DNA from: CAYSRC01 sp964446385 | GTDB taxonomy: Bacteria; Bacillota; Clostridia; Oscillospirales; Ruminococcaceae | Assembly: GCA_964446385.1 (NCBI GenBank) | Contig: CAYUOH010000005.1 | Coordinates: forward strand, 62,001-126,000 | DNA length: 64,000 bases | Direction: 5' to 3' | In this document: piece after piece, positions 41,729 to 50,794 of the stretch | Layout: each line of letters opens with the position of its first letter | Position numbering within the stretch: position 1 is the first letter of the stretch | Notes under the pieces: model-generated | What the model was told of the DNA's origin: nothing | The model's input: only the letters and a program-made list of their open reading frames with translations | Databases searched by the model: none | Made by a program: the position numbers and the translations under genes

Positions 41729-43222
41729 TTATTCCAAAACTTCAAGACGGCATTCGACTCCTAAGCCAAGATGTTTGTTGTCCCCAAAGTATTCAAGAAG
41801 TGTCTGGACCTCACTCGTGGTAAGGACTTTTATTTCTCCGTTTGTCTTTATCTCTTCAGGATCAACATTAAAGAATTCCTTTAGATTCGTGAAATGAAAT
41901 TCACTCATGGCTACCATATACAGTTTGTCATCTCTGATTTCTTCCCCATTGTATTCGCACATTATAAGTTTACGAAGGCTCTTGGTATATTTTACATACC
42001 AGCCTTTGGATAGCTGGTAAAACTCGGTATGATTACCCAGCCAGGCCTCGTCACGGTAAATATGAAGCAGCATTTTCTTCAGTTGAGCGCCGGTAACTTT
42101 GAAACCATAGGACTTTCCGTCGTAAGGGTAGCATTCCGTAAAATTCTGGAACGTGACTATGGGACCCATCTTACTTTTTCGCACTGACCCGGAACCCATA
42201 AAAAACAGATCAACCGCGAGGCTATCCTTCATAGCGTCGGAGAATACCCCTCCGAGCTCAGTCTGCATCCACCTGTCGGGGTGGGTAAGCTCGTAATCGA
42301 AGTTTGCGACAACTCTTGCATATTTGATGTCGGTCTTGGCCTTTATGGAACCGATAAGCTCATCCATTTGGGGGTCACGGGGACAGTTTTCCTCATTGAT
42401 TGGAACCGCCCTCCATTTATATGAGTCTATACAGTTGTTTTCGGTATCGATAACCAGATCAAAGCGTCCAATCAAGTCGGTACCGGTTCCAGCCTGCACA
42501 ATCATTATATTGTTTACTATCGCTGGCTCATCAATTAATGTGTGGGAATGACCGCCAACAATAACATCAACTCCCCAACTCGGGTCAAGCAGTGCCGCTA
42601 GCTTTTTATCTTCCTCAAAGCCGATATGCGTAAGGAGAACTGTAAAATCAATATCGATGGCGTTGTAGGCGTTGCATATTTTGCCTACTTCATTTGCGGC
42701 ATCTTCTATACCGATAAGAGATCCTATCACATCCTCGACCTTGGTCTGGGAAATAACCTCCTCGGTAAGTATGCCTATAAACAGTATACGCATACCATCG
42801 ATTTCCATTATGAAGTACGGTTTAAAAAGGCGCGTACCGGTACTCTTGATATACAGATTGGAATTGATTATCGGGAAATCGGCCATCTTTTCAAGGAAGA
42901 GAAGATGAGCAACTCCGTAATCTGTCTCATGGTTGCCAAGAGTAACCACATCCGGAGCAAGTAGATTAACAATTTGAATCGTGGAAGTGCCCCTAAACTC
43001 GGAGTCCAGAACAGAACCTCTGAACATGTCTCCGGCAATTACATATATGACGTTAGATTCTTCGTTTCGGCATTTTGAAAGATACCCGGACAACATGGAA
43101 ACACCGCCGGTAAGTTTATCATCCACATTTTCTGCAAGAAAATCGCCGTGCATATCGTTGGTATGCAGCAGAGTAAGCTGTTTGAATCTGTCTTTCTTTC
43201 CTAAACTTCTGTAATTCATCAT
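41729..43222 (-). CDS. 5'-nucleotidase/UshA-family metallophosphatase, no signal peptide
   Basis: A 497-residue two-domain enzyme. The N-terminal calcineurin-like domain has all metal-site motifs: TLLHTNDMHGD, AGDMFRGS, TLGNHETDYG, LLTHIG, GGHSHT. The C-terminal domain (about 300-490) carries the nucleotide-binding fold. Relatives cleave 5'-nucleotides, UDP-sugars or cyclic nucleotides and are usually exported or wall-anchored. Here the N-terminus (MMNYRSLGKKDRFKQ) is charged, with no signal sequence or wall anchor, so it should act in the cytosol. AAAAGGAG lies 10 nt before the ATG. Substrate uncertain. Confidence 0.88.
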   Translation of the reverse strand: MMNYRSLGKKDRFKQLTLLHTNDMHGDFLAENVDDKLTGGVSMLSGYLSKCRNEESNVIYVIAGDMFRGSVLDSEFRGTSTIQIVNLLAPDVVTLGNHETDYGVAHLLFLEKMADFPIINSNLYIKSTGTRLFKPYFIMEIDGMRILFIGILTEEVISQTKVEDVIGSLIGIEDAANEVGKICNAYNAIDIDFTVLLTHIGFEEDKKLAALLDPSWGVDVIVGGHSHTLIDEPAIVNNIMIVQAGTGTDLIGRFDLVIDTENNCIDSYKWRAVPINEENCPRDPQMDELIGSIKAKTDIKYARVVANFDYELTHPDRWMQTELGGVFSDAMKDSLAVDLFFMGSGSVRKSKMGPIVTFQNFTECYPYDGKSYGFKVTGAQLKKMLLHIYRDEAWLGNHTEFYQLSKGWYVKYTKSLRKLIMCEYNGEEIRDDKLYMVAMSEFHFTNLKEFFNVDPEEIKTNGEIKVLTTSEVQTLLEYFGDNKHLGLGVECRLEVLE

Positions 43223-43338
43223 CTGTTGTCTGCTCCTTTTCTTAGCAATAACTCTGTCGAAAAACTATGCAGTACCAGTAACTTTATAATACAAAATTAT
43301 CTATGCTACTGTAAACATTATAGTTTCGTAAATAATAT

Positions 43339-45066
43339 TTACATTTCCCGGATAAGATATCTCCAGGGATTGACAATGTTTCCAAGTACATCAGCCGGGT
43401 TATCTCCCCTGTTCACAGCCACAAGAACATTTCCGCGCAGAAATGAAGCACAGGATTTGCTGTTATTCCATACCGGCGTGAAATCCGGGCTAGCAAGCTG
43501 AGGCAGTGACCTGCGGATTCTGCTTATTTTCTTATAAAAAAGATATATATTCTCATCATAACAATCCCAAGTCATAAATCCTCTGCAGAAAGGATCACCT
43601 CCGCCCATCATGCCGCGTTCGTCTCCGTAATACACCGAAGGAATCCCGGGCAGAGTAAACTGAAGCACCACCGCAAGCTTTTCCAGTTCTACCGCGCGAA
43701 GATAAGTGTCACGGGCGGGAGACAGATTCACCTGCTCTTCCAGGCTCATCTCACCGACATTGTCAAAGCACAGTTCGGTCAGCAGTCTGGGAGTATCGTG
43801 GGTTGAAAGCATGTTCATCATATTTTTCAGCATTTCGGGAGGATAGTTATCACAGATTACGGTAATCCTTTTAGTAAAAGCGGACGCATCACAGTCCTTC
43901 AAAAATCCGATTATCGCATTTCTGAGCGGATAGTTCATAACGCTGTCCAGCTCGAAACCCTGAAGATAGTGTCTGCGGACACCATAGCTTATTTTATTGC
44001 TGGCGTCCTCCCAAACTTCGCCTATCAGTATCCTGTCATTTCCAAACTTCTTTACTGCGGCACGGATTTCCTTGATGAAATCGTCCGGAAGCTCATCTGC
44101 AACATCCAGTCTGAAACCGTCTGCACCGAGAGACAGCCATTTGTCTATCACTCCATCGTCACCGCATATAAAGTTGCGGTAATCCGGGCTATTCTCATCG
44201 ACATCAGGCAGAGATTCAATTCCCCACCATCCGGTATATACCGCGGGATAATCTGTGAAATGATACCAATTATACCACCGGCTTTCGGTACTCTGGCAAG
44301 CGCCTTCCGATGTATAACGACATTTTCTGTTGAAGTAGATGCTGTCGTCCCCTGTATGATTGAACACTCCGTCCAGAATTATTTTTATATTTTTACTGTG
44401 GGCGTTTCCGCACAGACGTATAAAATCCTCTTCCGAGCCAAGCATCGGGTCAATTTTCATATAATCCGCTGTGTTGTACCTGTGATTGCTGTGAGCTTCG
44501 AACACGGGATTCAGATATATTGCAGTTACGCCGAGATCTGCAAGATAATCCAGTTTGTTTTCGATACCATTCAGATTTCCTCCGAAATAGTCATTATTGT
44601 GGACCTCTCCGTTATCGTCGGGTCTCCAGTCAGGCACATCAGAAAGATTGTTATGCATTCTGCGTTCGGGATATTCTCCGGGTTTATAATCCGACGGGCA
44701 GAATGCAAATCTGTCCGGAAATATCTGATAAATCAGACCTCCGGCATATCCTTCCGGCGAGAGGTAGCTGCCGCTGTAAACAGTAAGCTGGAACTCTCCT
44801 TCTTCCGGGAATAATGTTTTTTCTATTATAAAATGGTAAAAATAAAGACCGGGCACCAGTTCGCCGGGAGAAGCCGAATAACCAAAGCCGTCACACCGTC
44901 CGCTTTCGCTGCATCCGGACTTATACTCTTCTGTTTCACCGCCATCAGAATGGAACATTAGGGAAAACGGCTTATCCGATACAAAATAAAAAACATCACA
45001 GTCAGCCGCTGTCCCCAAAGGGCAGCGGCTGACTGTGATATCGATTTTTATGTGCTTTTTTTCCAT
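43339..45066 (-). CDS. GH13 alpha-amylase family enzyme (cyclomaltodextrinase/neopullulanase-like)
   Basis: A 575-residue glycoside hydrolase with an N-terminal beta domain (~1-120) and a catalytic barrel. GH13 regions: DGVFNHTGDD (I), GFRLDVADE (II, nucleophile Asp), GEVWEDAS (III, acid/base Glu), LSTHDTPR (IV). There is no signal peptide, so it should act on maltodextrins or cyclodextrins inside the cell. The ATG lies 2 bp after the stop of glgP, so both genes form one operon. The phosphorylase shortens linear chains while this enzyme opens branched or cyclic ones (inference). Confidence 0.9.
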   Translation of the reverse strand: MEKKHIKIDITVSRCPLGTAADCDVFYFVSDKPFSLMFHSDGGETEEYKSGCSESGRCDGFGYSASPGELVPGLYFYHFIIEKTLFPEEGEFQLTVYSGSYLSPEGYAGGLIYQIFPDRFAFCPSDYKPGEYPERRMHNNLSDVPDWRPDDNGEVHNNDYFGGNLNGIENKLDYLADLGVTAIYLNPVFEAHSNHRYNTADYMKIDPMLGSEEDFIRLCGNAHSKNIKIILDGVFNHTGDDSIYFNRKCRYTSEGACQSTESRWYNWYHFTDYPAVYTGWWGIESLPDVDENSPDYRNFICGDDGVIDKWLSLGADGFRLDVADELPDDFIKEIRAAVKKFGNDRILIGEVWEDASNKISYGVRRHYLQGFELDSVMNYPLRNAIIGFLKDCDASAFTKRITVICDNYPPEMLKNMMNMLSTHDTPRLLTELCFDNVGEMSLEEQVNLSPARDTYLRAVELEKLAVVLQFTLPGIPSVYYGDERGMMGGGDPFCRGFMTWDCYDENIYLFYKKISRIRRSLPQLASPDFTPVWNNSKSCASFLRGNVLVAVNRGDNPADVLGNIVNPWRYLIREM

Positions 45067-45068
45067 TT

Positions 45069-47468
45069 TTAAACAGGCCTGATATTCCAGATATGGGTTG
45101 CATATTCACGAACCGAACGATCAGCACTGAAATATCCGAAACCAGCTATATTCATAAGCGACATACTGTTCCATTTCAGCGTGTCTTTGTAAGCAGTAGA
45201 CATTATATCCTGAGTTTCAGAATAGGAGGCGAAATCCGCAAGAACCATATAAGGATCGGAATTCAGGAGATTATCGGCAAGCTCCTTATAAGAATTGCCG
45301 TTAAAGCCGTTATACAGAAAATCAATAACACGCTTGATTTCAGGATTGCTGTTATATATGTCGGACGGCCTGTACCCGACGGAAACGTTCAGAACCTGGT
45401 CTTTAGTCATTCCGAAAAGATAGAAATTGTTAGTACCGCAACTGCTGCGGATTTCTATGTTCGCCCCATCCAGAGTTCCTATCGTAACTGCCCCGCCCAG
45501 CATCAACTTCATATTACCCGTGCCGCTGGCTTCGGTACCTGCAAGAGAAATCTGCTCCGAAATTTCCGCGGCAGGCATCAGGATCTCCGACAGGGATACA
45601 CTATATTCCTCAAGAAATACCACACGGAGACGTTCCCTTACATCAGAATCTTTTTCCATTAAGGTCTGAAGCCCGCAAAGAAAACGGATAATCTGTTTAG
45701 CCATGTAGTATCCGGGCGCAGCCTTGGCAGAGAAAAAATATGTCTTCGGAACAAAATCGGAATTCGGGTTGTCTTTAAGATACAGATACTGGCGGATAAT
45801 ATTCAGTGCATTGAGATGCTGACGCTTGTATTCATGAACCCTCTTTGCCTGTACATCAAATATTGAATCCGGATTAATCGGATATCCTATCCTGTCGGAA
45901 GCGTATCTGATAAGCTCTTCCTTGTTGCTCCGCTTTACCGAAGCCAGTCTTTCAAGAACCTCGGAATCGTTACGAAATGAGGCCAGCTTTTCCAGCCGGG
46001 TAGCATCTTTTTTGTACTCTTCTCCTATAGTATCGTTCAGCAGCCCGCAAAGGCCGAGATTGTGCTGCAGAAGCCAGCGCCTGTATGCAATTCCGTTTGT
46101 AACATTTGTAAACTGATCAGGACTGTACAGTGAAAAATCATGAAAAAGCTGTTCCTTAATTATATCGCTGTGAATTTTGGCGACACCGTTAACCTTGCCG
46201 GACATCGCAATGCAAAGATTCGCCATACGGACATTACTGTTGCTGATAATACTCATATAAGATACCTTACCGGTGTCTCCGGGGAATTTCGCATAAAGCT
46301 TTTCACAGAACCTGCGGTTGATTTCCTCGATAATCTGGTAAATACGTGGCAGCGTAGCTTTCATAACTTCACAGCTCCACTGTTCCAGAGCCTCCTGCAT
46401 TATGGTGTGGTTAGTATAATTGAATATCCGTGAAGCTATAGATTCTGCATCATCCCATGTATATCCGCATTCGTCGAGCATTATTCGCATCAGCTCAGGA
46501 ATAGCGAGAGTGGGATGCGTATCATTCAACTGCACAACAACCTTGTCCGGGAGATTTTCAAGAGTCCCGTACTGGGCAAGATGATTTTTAACAATATTGT
46601 TAACAGAGGCACAGCACAGGAAATACTGCTGCCTCAGACGCAGTATCTTCCCGTCCATATGATTATCGTTGGGATACAGTACCTTGCTGATGAGCTCTGC
46701 ATCGTTATTTGCTTTAAGCGCTGAAGTATAGTCACCGCGGTTGAAACTGGCCATATCAAATCCGGGCGACTTTGCCTTCCACAATCTAAGGCGGGAAACG
46801 GCATCGGAATCATATCCGGAAATATAGAAATCATACGGTACAGCCTGGACGGTAACGCAGTCGCGAATATTTACGCTGTGATACTGGTTGTCCCAGCGTT
46901 CCTCAAGATAACCCCCGAAATTCACTTCGACAGCTTCGTCAGGACGTGGATCAAGCCAGATTTCACCGGTCTTCATCCAGTCGTCAAGTGTTTCTTGTTG
47001 CCATCCATCGACAATTTTCTGTTTAAAAACACCGTATTCGTAGAGGATAGAATATCCTGTGGCATTATAGCCTGTAGAAGCCAGGGCATCCAGATAACAT
47101 GCCGCCAGGCGGCCCAAGCCTCCGTTTCCTAGACCAGCATCAGCTTCTGTGTCATATATCTTACCGATATCAATGCCGTATCCGTTAAGGACAGTTTCAG
47201 CCGCTTTTTCCATTCCGAGGTTGAACAGATTATTTTTCAGTGAACGTCCTATTAGGAATTCCATTGACATATAGAAAATCTGCTTTCCACCCTTGCCGTA
47301 TGTACGCGCGTCAAGTTTGTGGCGCTTATTCATCAGTTCGCTGCGCGCAATAATACACAGAGCGGAATAAATCTGTTCCAAGGAGGCCTTAATGAGGCTC
47401 ACATTGAACTCGTTACGCAGAGTTTCAAGCAGTTGATCTCTAAATAAAGTTTCGGAATACAGAATCAC
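45069..47468 (-). CDS. glgP: glycogen/maltodextrin phosphorylase
   Basis: Releases glucose 1-phosphate from alpha-1,4-glucans using phosphate and pyridoxal phosphate. The 799 residues match the family. The PLP lysine lies in EASGTGNMKLMLGGA, and other signatures are GNGGLGRLAACYLDALAS and VQLNDTHPTLAIPELMR. Start is GTG at 47468 with GAGG 7 nt upstream. It is the first gene of an operon with the GH13 enzyme. Together with MalQ (7356-8834) it gives a complete cytosolic route from maltodextrin to glucose phosphates. Confidence 0.95.
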   Translation of the reverse strand: MILYSETLFRDQLLETLRNEFNVSLIKASLEQIYSALCIIARSELMNKRHKLDARTYGKGGKQIFYMSMEFLIGRSLKNNLFNLGMEKAAETVLNGYGIDIGKIYDTEADAGLGNGGLGRLAACYLDALASTGYNATGYSILYEYGVFKQKIVDGWQQETLDDWMKTGEIWLDPRPDEAVEVNFGGYLEERWDNQYHSVNIRDCVTVQAVPYDFYISGYDSDAVSRLRLWKAKSPGFDMASFNRGDYTSALKANNDAELISKVLYPNDNHMDGKILRLRQQYFLCCASVNNIVKNHLAQYGTLENLPDKVVVQLNDTHPTLAIPELMRIMLDECGYTWDDAESIASRIFNYTNHTIMQEALEQWSCEVMKATLPRIYQIIEEINRRFCEKLYAKFPGDTGKVSYMSIISNSNVRMANLCIAMSGKVNGVAKIHSDIIKEQLFHDFSLYSPDQFTNVTNGIAYRRWLLQHNLGLCGLLNDTIGEEYKKDATRLEKLASFRNDSEVLERLASVKRSNKEELIRYASDRIGYPINPDSIFDVQAKRVHEYKRQHLNALNIIRQYLYLKDNPNSDFVPKTYFFSAKAAPGYYMAKQIIRFLCGLQTLMEKDSDVRERLRVVFLEEYSVSLSEILMPAAEISEQISLAGTEASGTGNMKLMLGGAVTIGTLDGANIEIRSSCGTNNFYLFGMTKDQVLNVSVGYRPSDIYNSNPEIKRVIDFLYNGFNGNSYKELADNLLNSDPYMVLADFASYSETQDIMSTAYKDTLKWNSMSLMNIAGFGYFSADRSVREYATHIWNIRPV

Positions 47469-47571
47469 TTCTTAACCTCACTGTGTCTTCATCATGGATT
47501 AAATTATATAGAAATAACGGATATCTGGCAAATGTAAAATGCTACAAAAAAAGAAAGAGAGTTTAAAACAT

Positions 47572-47600
47572 TTGTACGCAGTAATATTTTGTATTATAAT
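47572..47600 (+). promoter_or_regulatory. promoter of the ZapA-dut-maf-mgsA-hisS-aspS cluster
   Basis: TTGTAC (47572-47577), 17-nt spacer, TATAAT (47595-47600), 40 nt before the ATG at 47641. Confidence 0.65.
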
Positions 47601-47640
47601 AGTAAATAATTATACTAAAATTAGGATTGAGGTTTGAATT

Positions 47641-49296
47641 ATGGTATACAACAGAATTCAACTCGACATAGCCGGCCTGAGCATGATTATTTCCTCCGAT
47701 GAGGACGAGGCTTATATCAAAGAAATTGCCCAGGAGATGGACAGTGATATCAAATCTGTTCTGGATGATAATCCCACTGTTTCGGTTACAAATGCCGGCC
47801 TTCTGTGCGCGCTTGACTATCTTAACAACTACAAAAAAACTACGCGCAATGCCAACAGTCTGCGTACTCAGATTAAGGATTACTTGGCCGAGGCCGCGAA
47901 CGCCAAAACCATGTTTGATGATGAGCACCGTCGCTCAACCCGACTTGATGCCGAGCTCCAGGCTCTTCGAAATCATCTTACCCGCCTTGCTGCGGATGGT
48001 GATAATTCCGGTATTATTAACGAATTGAGAGAGCAGCTTGGCAACAGCGAATCACAGGTTGCCTCCCTGCGCCAGCAAGTCAATGATTATTCCATTCAGA
48101 ACAAGGTTGTAAATGACAAACTTATCAATATTTCCGATATCGCATCCAGCCGCGGCCGCGAGATAGAACGCCTCAACACCCAGATTACTGACATTTTATC
48201 CCAGCTTGCTTCGCGTGACGAGTCGGTTTCCCGTACCGAGCAGGCACTGAAAGAGGCCGAATCACGAATAGAATCACTCAACGCCGAAAACAGTCTTCTT
48301 CAGGACAAAATCACAGAACTTATAGACTCGTACCGTGAAACAATAAGCCAGCTTAATAACGGCAGCGTTCCCGTTCCCGAGAATTTTACCTCTGCTGCGC
48401 CGGCCGAGGATATTTCACAAATACTTTCAGATATCCCTGAAGAACCTGAGAATTACGATGTTTCCGTTTCCGGAAGTTTTTTGGGCGAAACAACTGATTC
48501 TTCTGAATCAGAAGCAGCTCCTGAAATAGTCAGTTTTGAAAATCCCGAAAATCTGTATTCTTTTGATGACCAGAACGAACCGGTTTCCTACAGCCTTTTT
48601 GATAAAGAATTTTCCGTCGCTGAACAAGGATACGCCGCCTCTCCCGACACCTCCGAAGAATCTGAGATATCTGCAACTTATATCATAGAAAGTCCCGTTT
48701 CCAGAGATGATATCGTTGAGGATATCATGGAAGATACCGTGAAAACATATGAGAGTGATCCGTTCTCCGATATTCACATTGACGATGATGATATTACTCT
48801 GGGATTCAACGGTAACGCTTCCTCCCTTGATTTGCCTCTTGATGAACTTTCAAGTGAAAAACTGAAACCCGAGCTTGCTTCCGCGCCGCAGAACGTCGGT
48901 TCCGAATTTGCTCCGGATGAACTGTTCAACGGTACGGACGCCGATGTAGCCGATACTGTAACCTATATCAAAGATGACGTACAGTCGACATTCCGTCAGT
49001 CGGTTACCAACAAATTCAATTCCGAAGAATTCAATAAAATTTTCTCTGATGATTCTGATGACACACCTTCAGGCAAAAAACCCGGTCTCTTTGAAAAACT
49101 GGGGTTCGGAAAACGTGACCGCCAGGACCAGAAAGAATCAAAAGAAGATACCTCATCAAGTCCTTATGTAGGTTTCAGCACAATGGAGTTTACTCCCTCC
49201 GTCCCAAAGGCAGTTACTCCCGCAGACCTCAGCAGCCTTATCGGCGACGATAATGATAACGGAATGCCCGATCTCCGATGGACAGACGAGATATAG
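47641..49296 (+). CDS. ZapA-domain protein with long coiled coil and acidic tail
   Basis: A 551-residue protein. Residues 1-70 resemble ZapA, the FtsZ-ring stabiliser (NRIQLDIAGLSMIISSDEDE; the SVTNAGLLCALDYLNNY helix). Residues ~70-240 are a strong coiled coil (LDAELQALRNHL; LRQQVNDYS; TEQALKEAESRIESLNAEN). Residues ~245-545 are acidic, Ser/Pro-rich and probably disordered, broken by a basic KKPGLFEKLGFGKRDR segment near 480. Ordinary ZapA is ~90-100 residues, so this is a greatly extended form; a role as a division-ring scaffold is inference. dut follows within 2 bp (49299) and probably shares the mRNA. Confidence 0.75.
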   Translation: MVYNRIQLDIAGLSMIISSDEDEAYIKEIAQEMDSDIKSVLDDNPTVSVTNAGLLCALDYLNNYKKTTRNANSLRTQIKDYLAEAANAKTMFDDEHRRSTRLDAELQALRNHLTRLAADGDNSGIINELREQLGNSESQVASLRQQVNDYSIQNKVVNDKLINISDIASSRGREIERLNTQITDILSQLASRDESVSRTEQALKEAESRIESLNAENSLLQDKITELIDSYRETISQLNNGSVPVPENFTSAAPAEDISQILSDIPEEPENYDVSVSGSFLGETTDSSESEAAPEIVSFENPENLYSFDDQNEPVSYSLFDKEFSVAEQGYAASPDTSEESEISATYIIESPVSRDDIVEDIMEDTVKTYESDPFSDIHIDDDDITLGFNGNASSLDLPLDELSSEKLKPELASAPQNVGSEFAPDELFNGTDADVADTVTYIKDDVQSTFRQSVTNKFNSEEFNKIFSDDSDDTPSGKKPGLFEKLGFGKRDRQDQKESKEDTSSSPYVGFSTMEFTPSVPKAVTPADLSSLIGDDNDNGMPDLRWTDEI

Positions 49297-49298
49297 AA

Positions 49299-49736
49299 AT
49301 GGAGCTGAAAATAAAATTTCTGCGTGATGGGGCTTCGCTTCCGGTCCGTGCCAGTGACGGTGCTGCTGCCTATGACATAAAGGCTCTTCTTGACCGGGAC
49401 GTTACCATAAATCCCGGATGCAGAGAACTGATACCTACGGGTATCGCTATAGAGCTCCCCGATCCCGGATACGCAGCTTTGCTTTATTCCCGCAGTGGAA
49501 GCGGTATCAAACACGGTGTATCACTTAGTAATTCGGTCGGAGTTATCGACAGCGATTATCGCGGTGAAATCCGCGTTGGTCTGATTAATCTCGGCAATTC
49601 ACCTTTTATAGTTTGCAATGGAGACCGGATTGCTCAGATGATGATAGTCCCAATTATGCTTCCGGAAATGAAAATTGCCGATACTCTTGAAGATTCCTCA
49701 CGCGGCGAGGGAGGATTCGGAAGCACAGGACAATAA
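49299..49736 (+). CDS. dut: dUTP diphosphatase
   Basis: Hydrolyses dUTP to dUMP and pyrophosphate, keeping uracil out of DNA and feeding thymidylate synthase. All five trimeric dUTPase motifs are present: AAAYDIKA (1), YSRSGSG (2), GVIDSDYRGEIRVGL (3), GDRIAQMMI (4), SSRGEGGFGSTG (5). The ATG at 49299 (145 residues) begins just after the upstream stop; the ATG at 49278 inside the upstream gene would add seven residues. The ribosome binding site is poor (GAGAT), suggesting coupling to the ZapA-like gene. Confidence 0.95.
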   Translation: MELKIKFLRDGASLPVRASDGAAAYDIKALLDRDVTINPGCRELIPTGIAIELPDPGYAALLYSRSGSGIKHGVSLSNSVGVIDSDYRGEIRVGLINLGNSPFIVCNGDRIAQMMIVPIMLPEMKIADTLEDSSRGEGGFGSTGQ

Positions 49737-49739
49737 ATT

Positions 49740-50309
49740 ATGGATATTATACTGGCAAGTCAGAGCCCTAGGCGGTGCGAGCTTATGTCACTTGTAACCG
49801 ACAAATTTACCTGTGTCAGTTCAGATGTAGATGAAAAGCAACTATTGGACGGCATCATATGCGACAGCGAGGAAAAGTGTTCTATTCTCGCCGATGCCAA
49901 GGCCCGGTCAGTTTACGGAAGATTTCCAGATTCCATAGTAATCGGTTGTGATACGGTTGTCGATGTAGAGGGCACGGTCCTTGAAAAACCTGCCGATCGC
50001 AATGAAGCTCTTTTTATGATGAATCTTCTGTCTGGAAGAAATCATACCGTTTTCACCGGGGTATCTATCATTTCCGGGAATTTCTACTCCTCTTTTGTAT
50101 GTGAAACCGCTGTCGAATTTTTCCCCGTCAGCGATGAGGAAGCTGCCGAATATGTAAAAACTCCGGAGCCTTATGACAAAGCCGGAGGCTATGCCATTCA
50201 GGGTCTGGCCTCAAGGTTTATAAAAGGAATACGCGGTGATTACTTCAATGTAGTCGGATTCCCTGTTTCCGCCGTCTACCGGGAGCTTAAAGCTGCCGGC
50301 GCTATTTAA
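49740..50309 (+). CDS. maf: Maf family nucleoside triphosphate pyrophosphatase
   Basis: A 189-residue house-cleaning enzyme that hydrolyses modified or non-canonical NTPs to monophosphates. Family signatures: ILASQSPRRCELM at the N-terminus, VIGCDTVVDVEG with the catalytic Asp, LEKPADRNEA, and GGYAIQGLASRFI near the C-terminus. It starts 3 bp after dut, and both genes act on unwanted nucleotides, a natural operon pairing. No strong ribosome binding site is seen. There are 56 bp before mgsA, without a terminator. Confidence 0.94.
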   Translation: MDIILASQSPRRCELMSLVTDKFTCVSSDVDEKQLLDGIICDSEEKCSILADAKARSVYGRFPDSIVIGCDTVVDVEGTVLEKPADRNEALFMMNLLSGRNHTVFTGVSIISGNFYSSFVCETAVEFFPVSDEEAAEYVKTPEPYDKAGGYAIQGLASRFIKGIRGDYFNVVGFPVSAVYRELKAAGAI

Positions 50310-50365
50310 GTGAAATTCCGCATTCAGCGGTTTTGACTTTTTATATTATTTTTTTTAGGTGAAAT

Positions 50366-50782
50366 ATGAATATTGCTATTACAGCCCATGACTCAAAAAA
50401 GGAACTGATGGTTCAGTTTTGTATCGCATACTGCGGTATTCTGAACCACCACAATCTGTACGCCACAGGAACCACCGGGAAAATGGTAGCCGAAGCTACC
50501 GGTCTGGAGATTCACAATTTCCTCTCCGGTCCCCAGGGAGGCGCGGAGCAAATATGTTCTCACATAGCTTATGACGAAATCGATATGGTTTTGCTGTTCC
50601 GTGACCCTATCAGCGCCAAAGAGCACGAAATTAACGAACTGGATATGTTGCGCCTTTGCGATGTTCACAATGTACCTATAGCGACGAATATCGCAACAGC
50701 CGAGGTATTGATACATGGTCTGGAACGCGGCGATCTGGATTGGCGTGACATTGTAAATCCGAAAAAGAATTCTATTCAGTAA
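50366..50782 (+). CDS. mgsA: methylglyoxal synthase
   Basis: Converts dihydroxyacetone phosphate to methylglyoxal and phosphate, a bypass of lower glycolysis under phosphate shortage. The 138 residues match the family. Signatures: ITAHDSKKELM, the phosphate-binding ATGTTGKM, SGPQGGAEQI, and LFRDPISAKEHEIN. AGGTGA lies 6 nt before the ATG. hisS follows 12 bp later. Confidence 0.95.
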   Translation: MNIAITAHDSKKELMVQFCIAYCGILNHHNLYATGTTGKMVAEATGLEIHNFLSGPQGGAEQICSHIAYDEIDMVLLFRDPISAKEHEINELDMLRLCDVHNVPIATNIATAEVLIHGLERGDLDWRDIVNPKKNSIQ

Positions 50783-50794
50783 AGGGCTTATACT

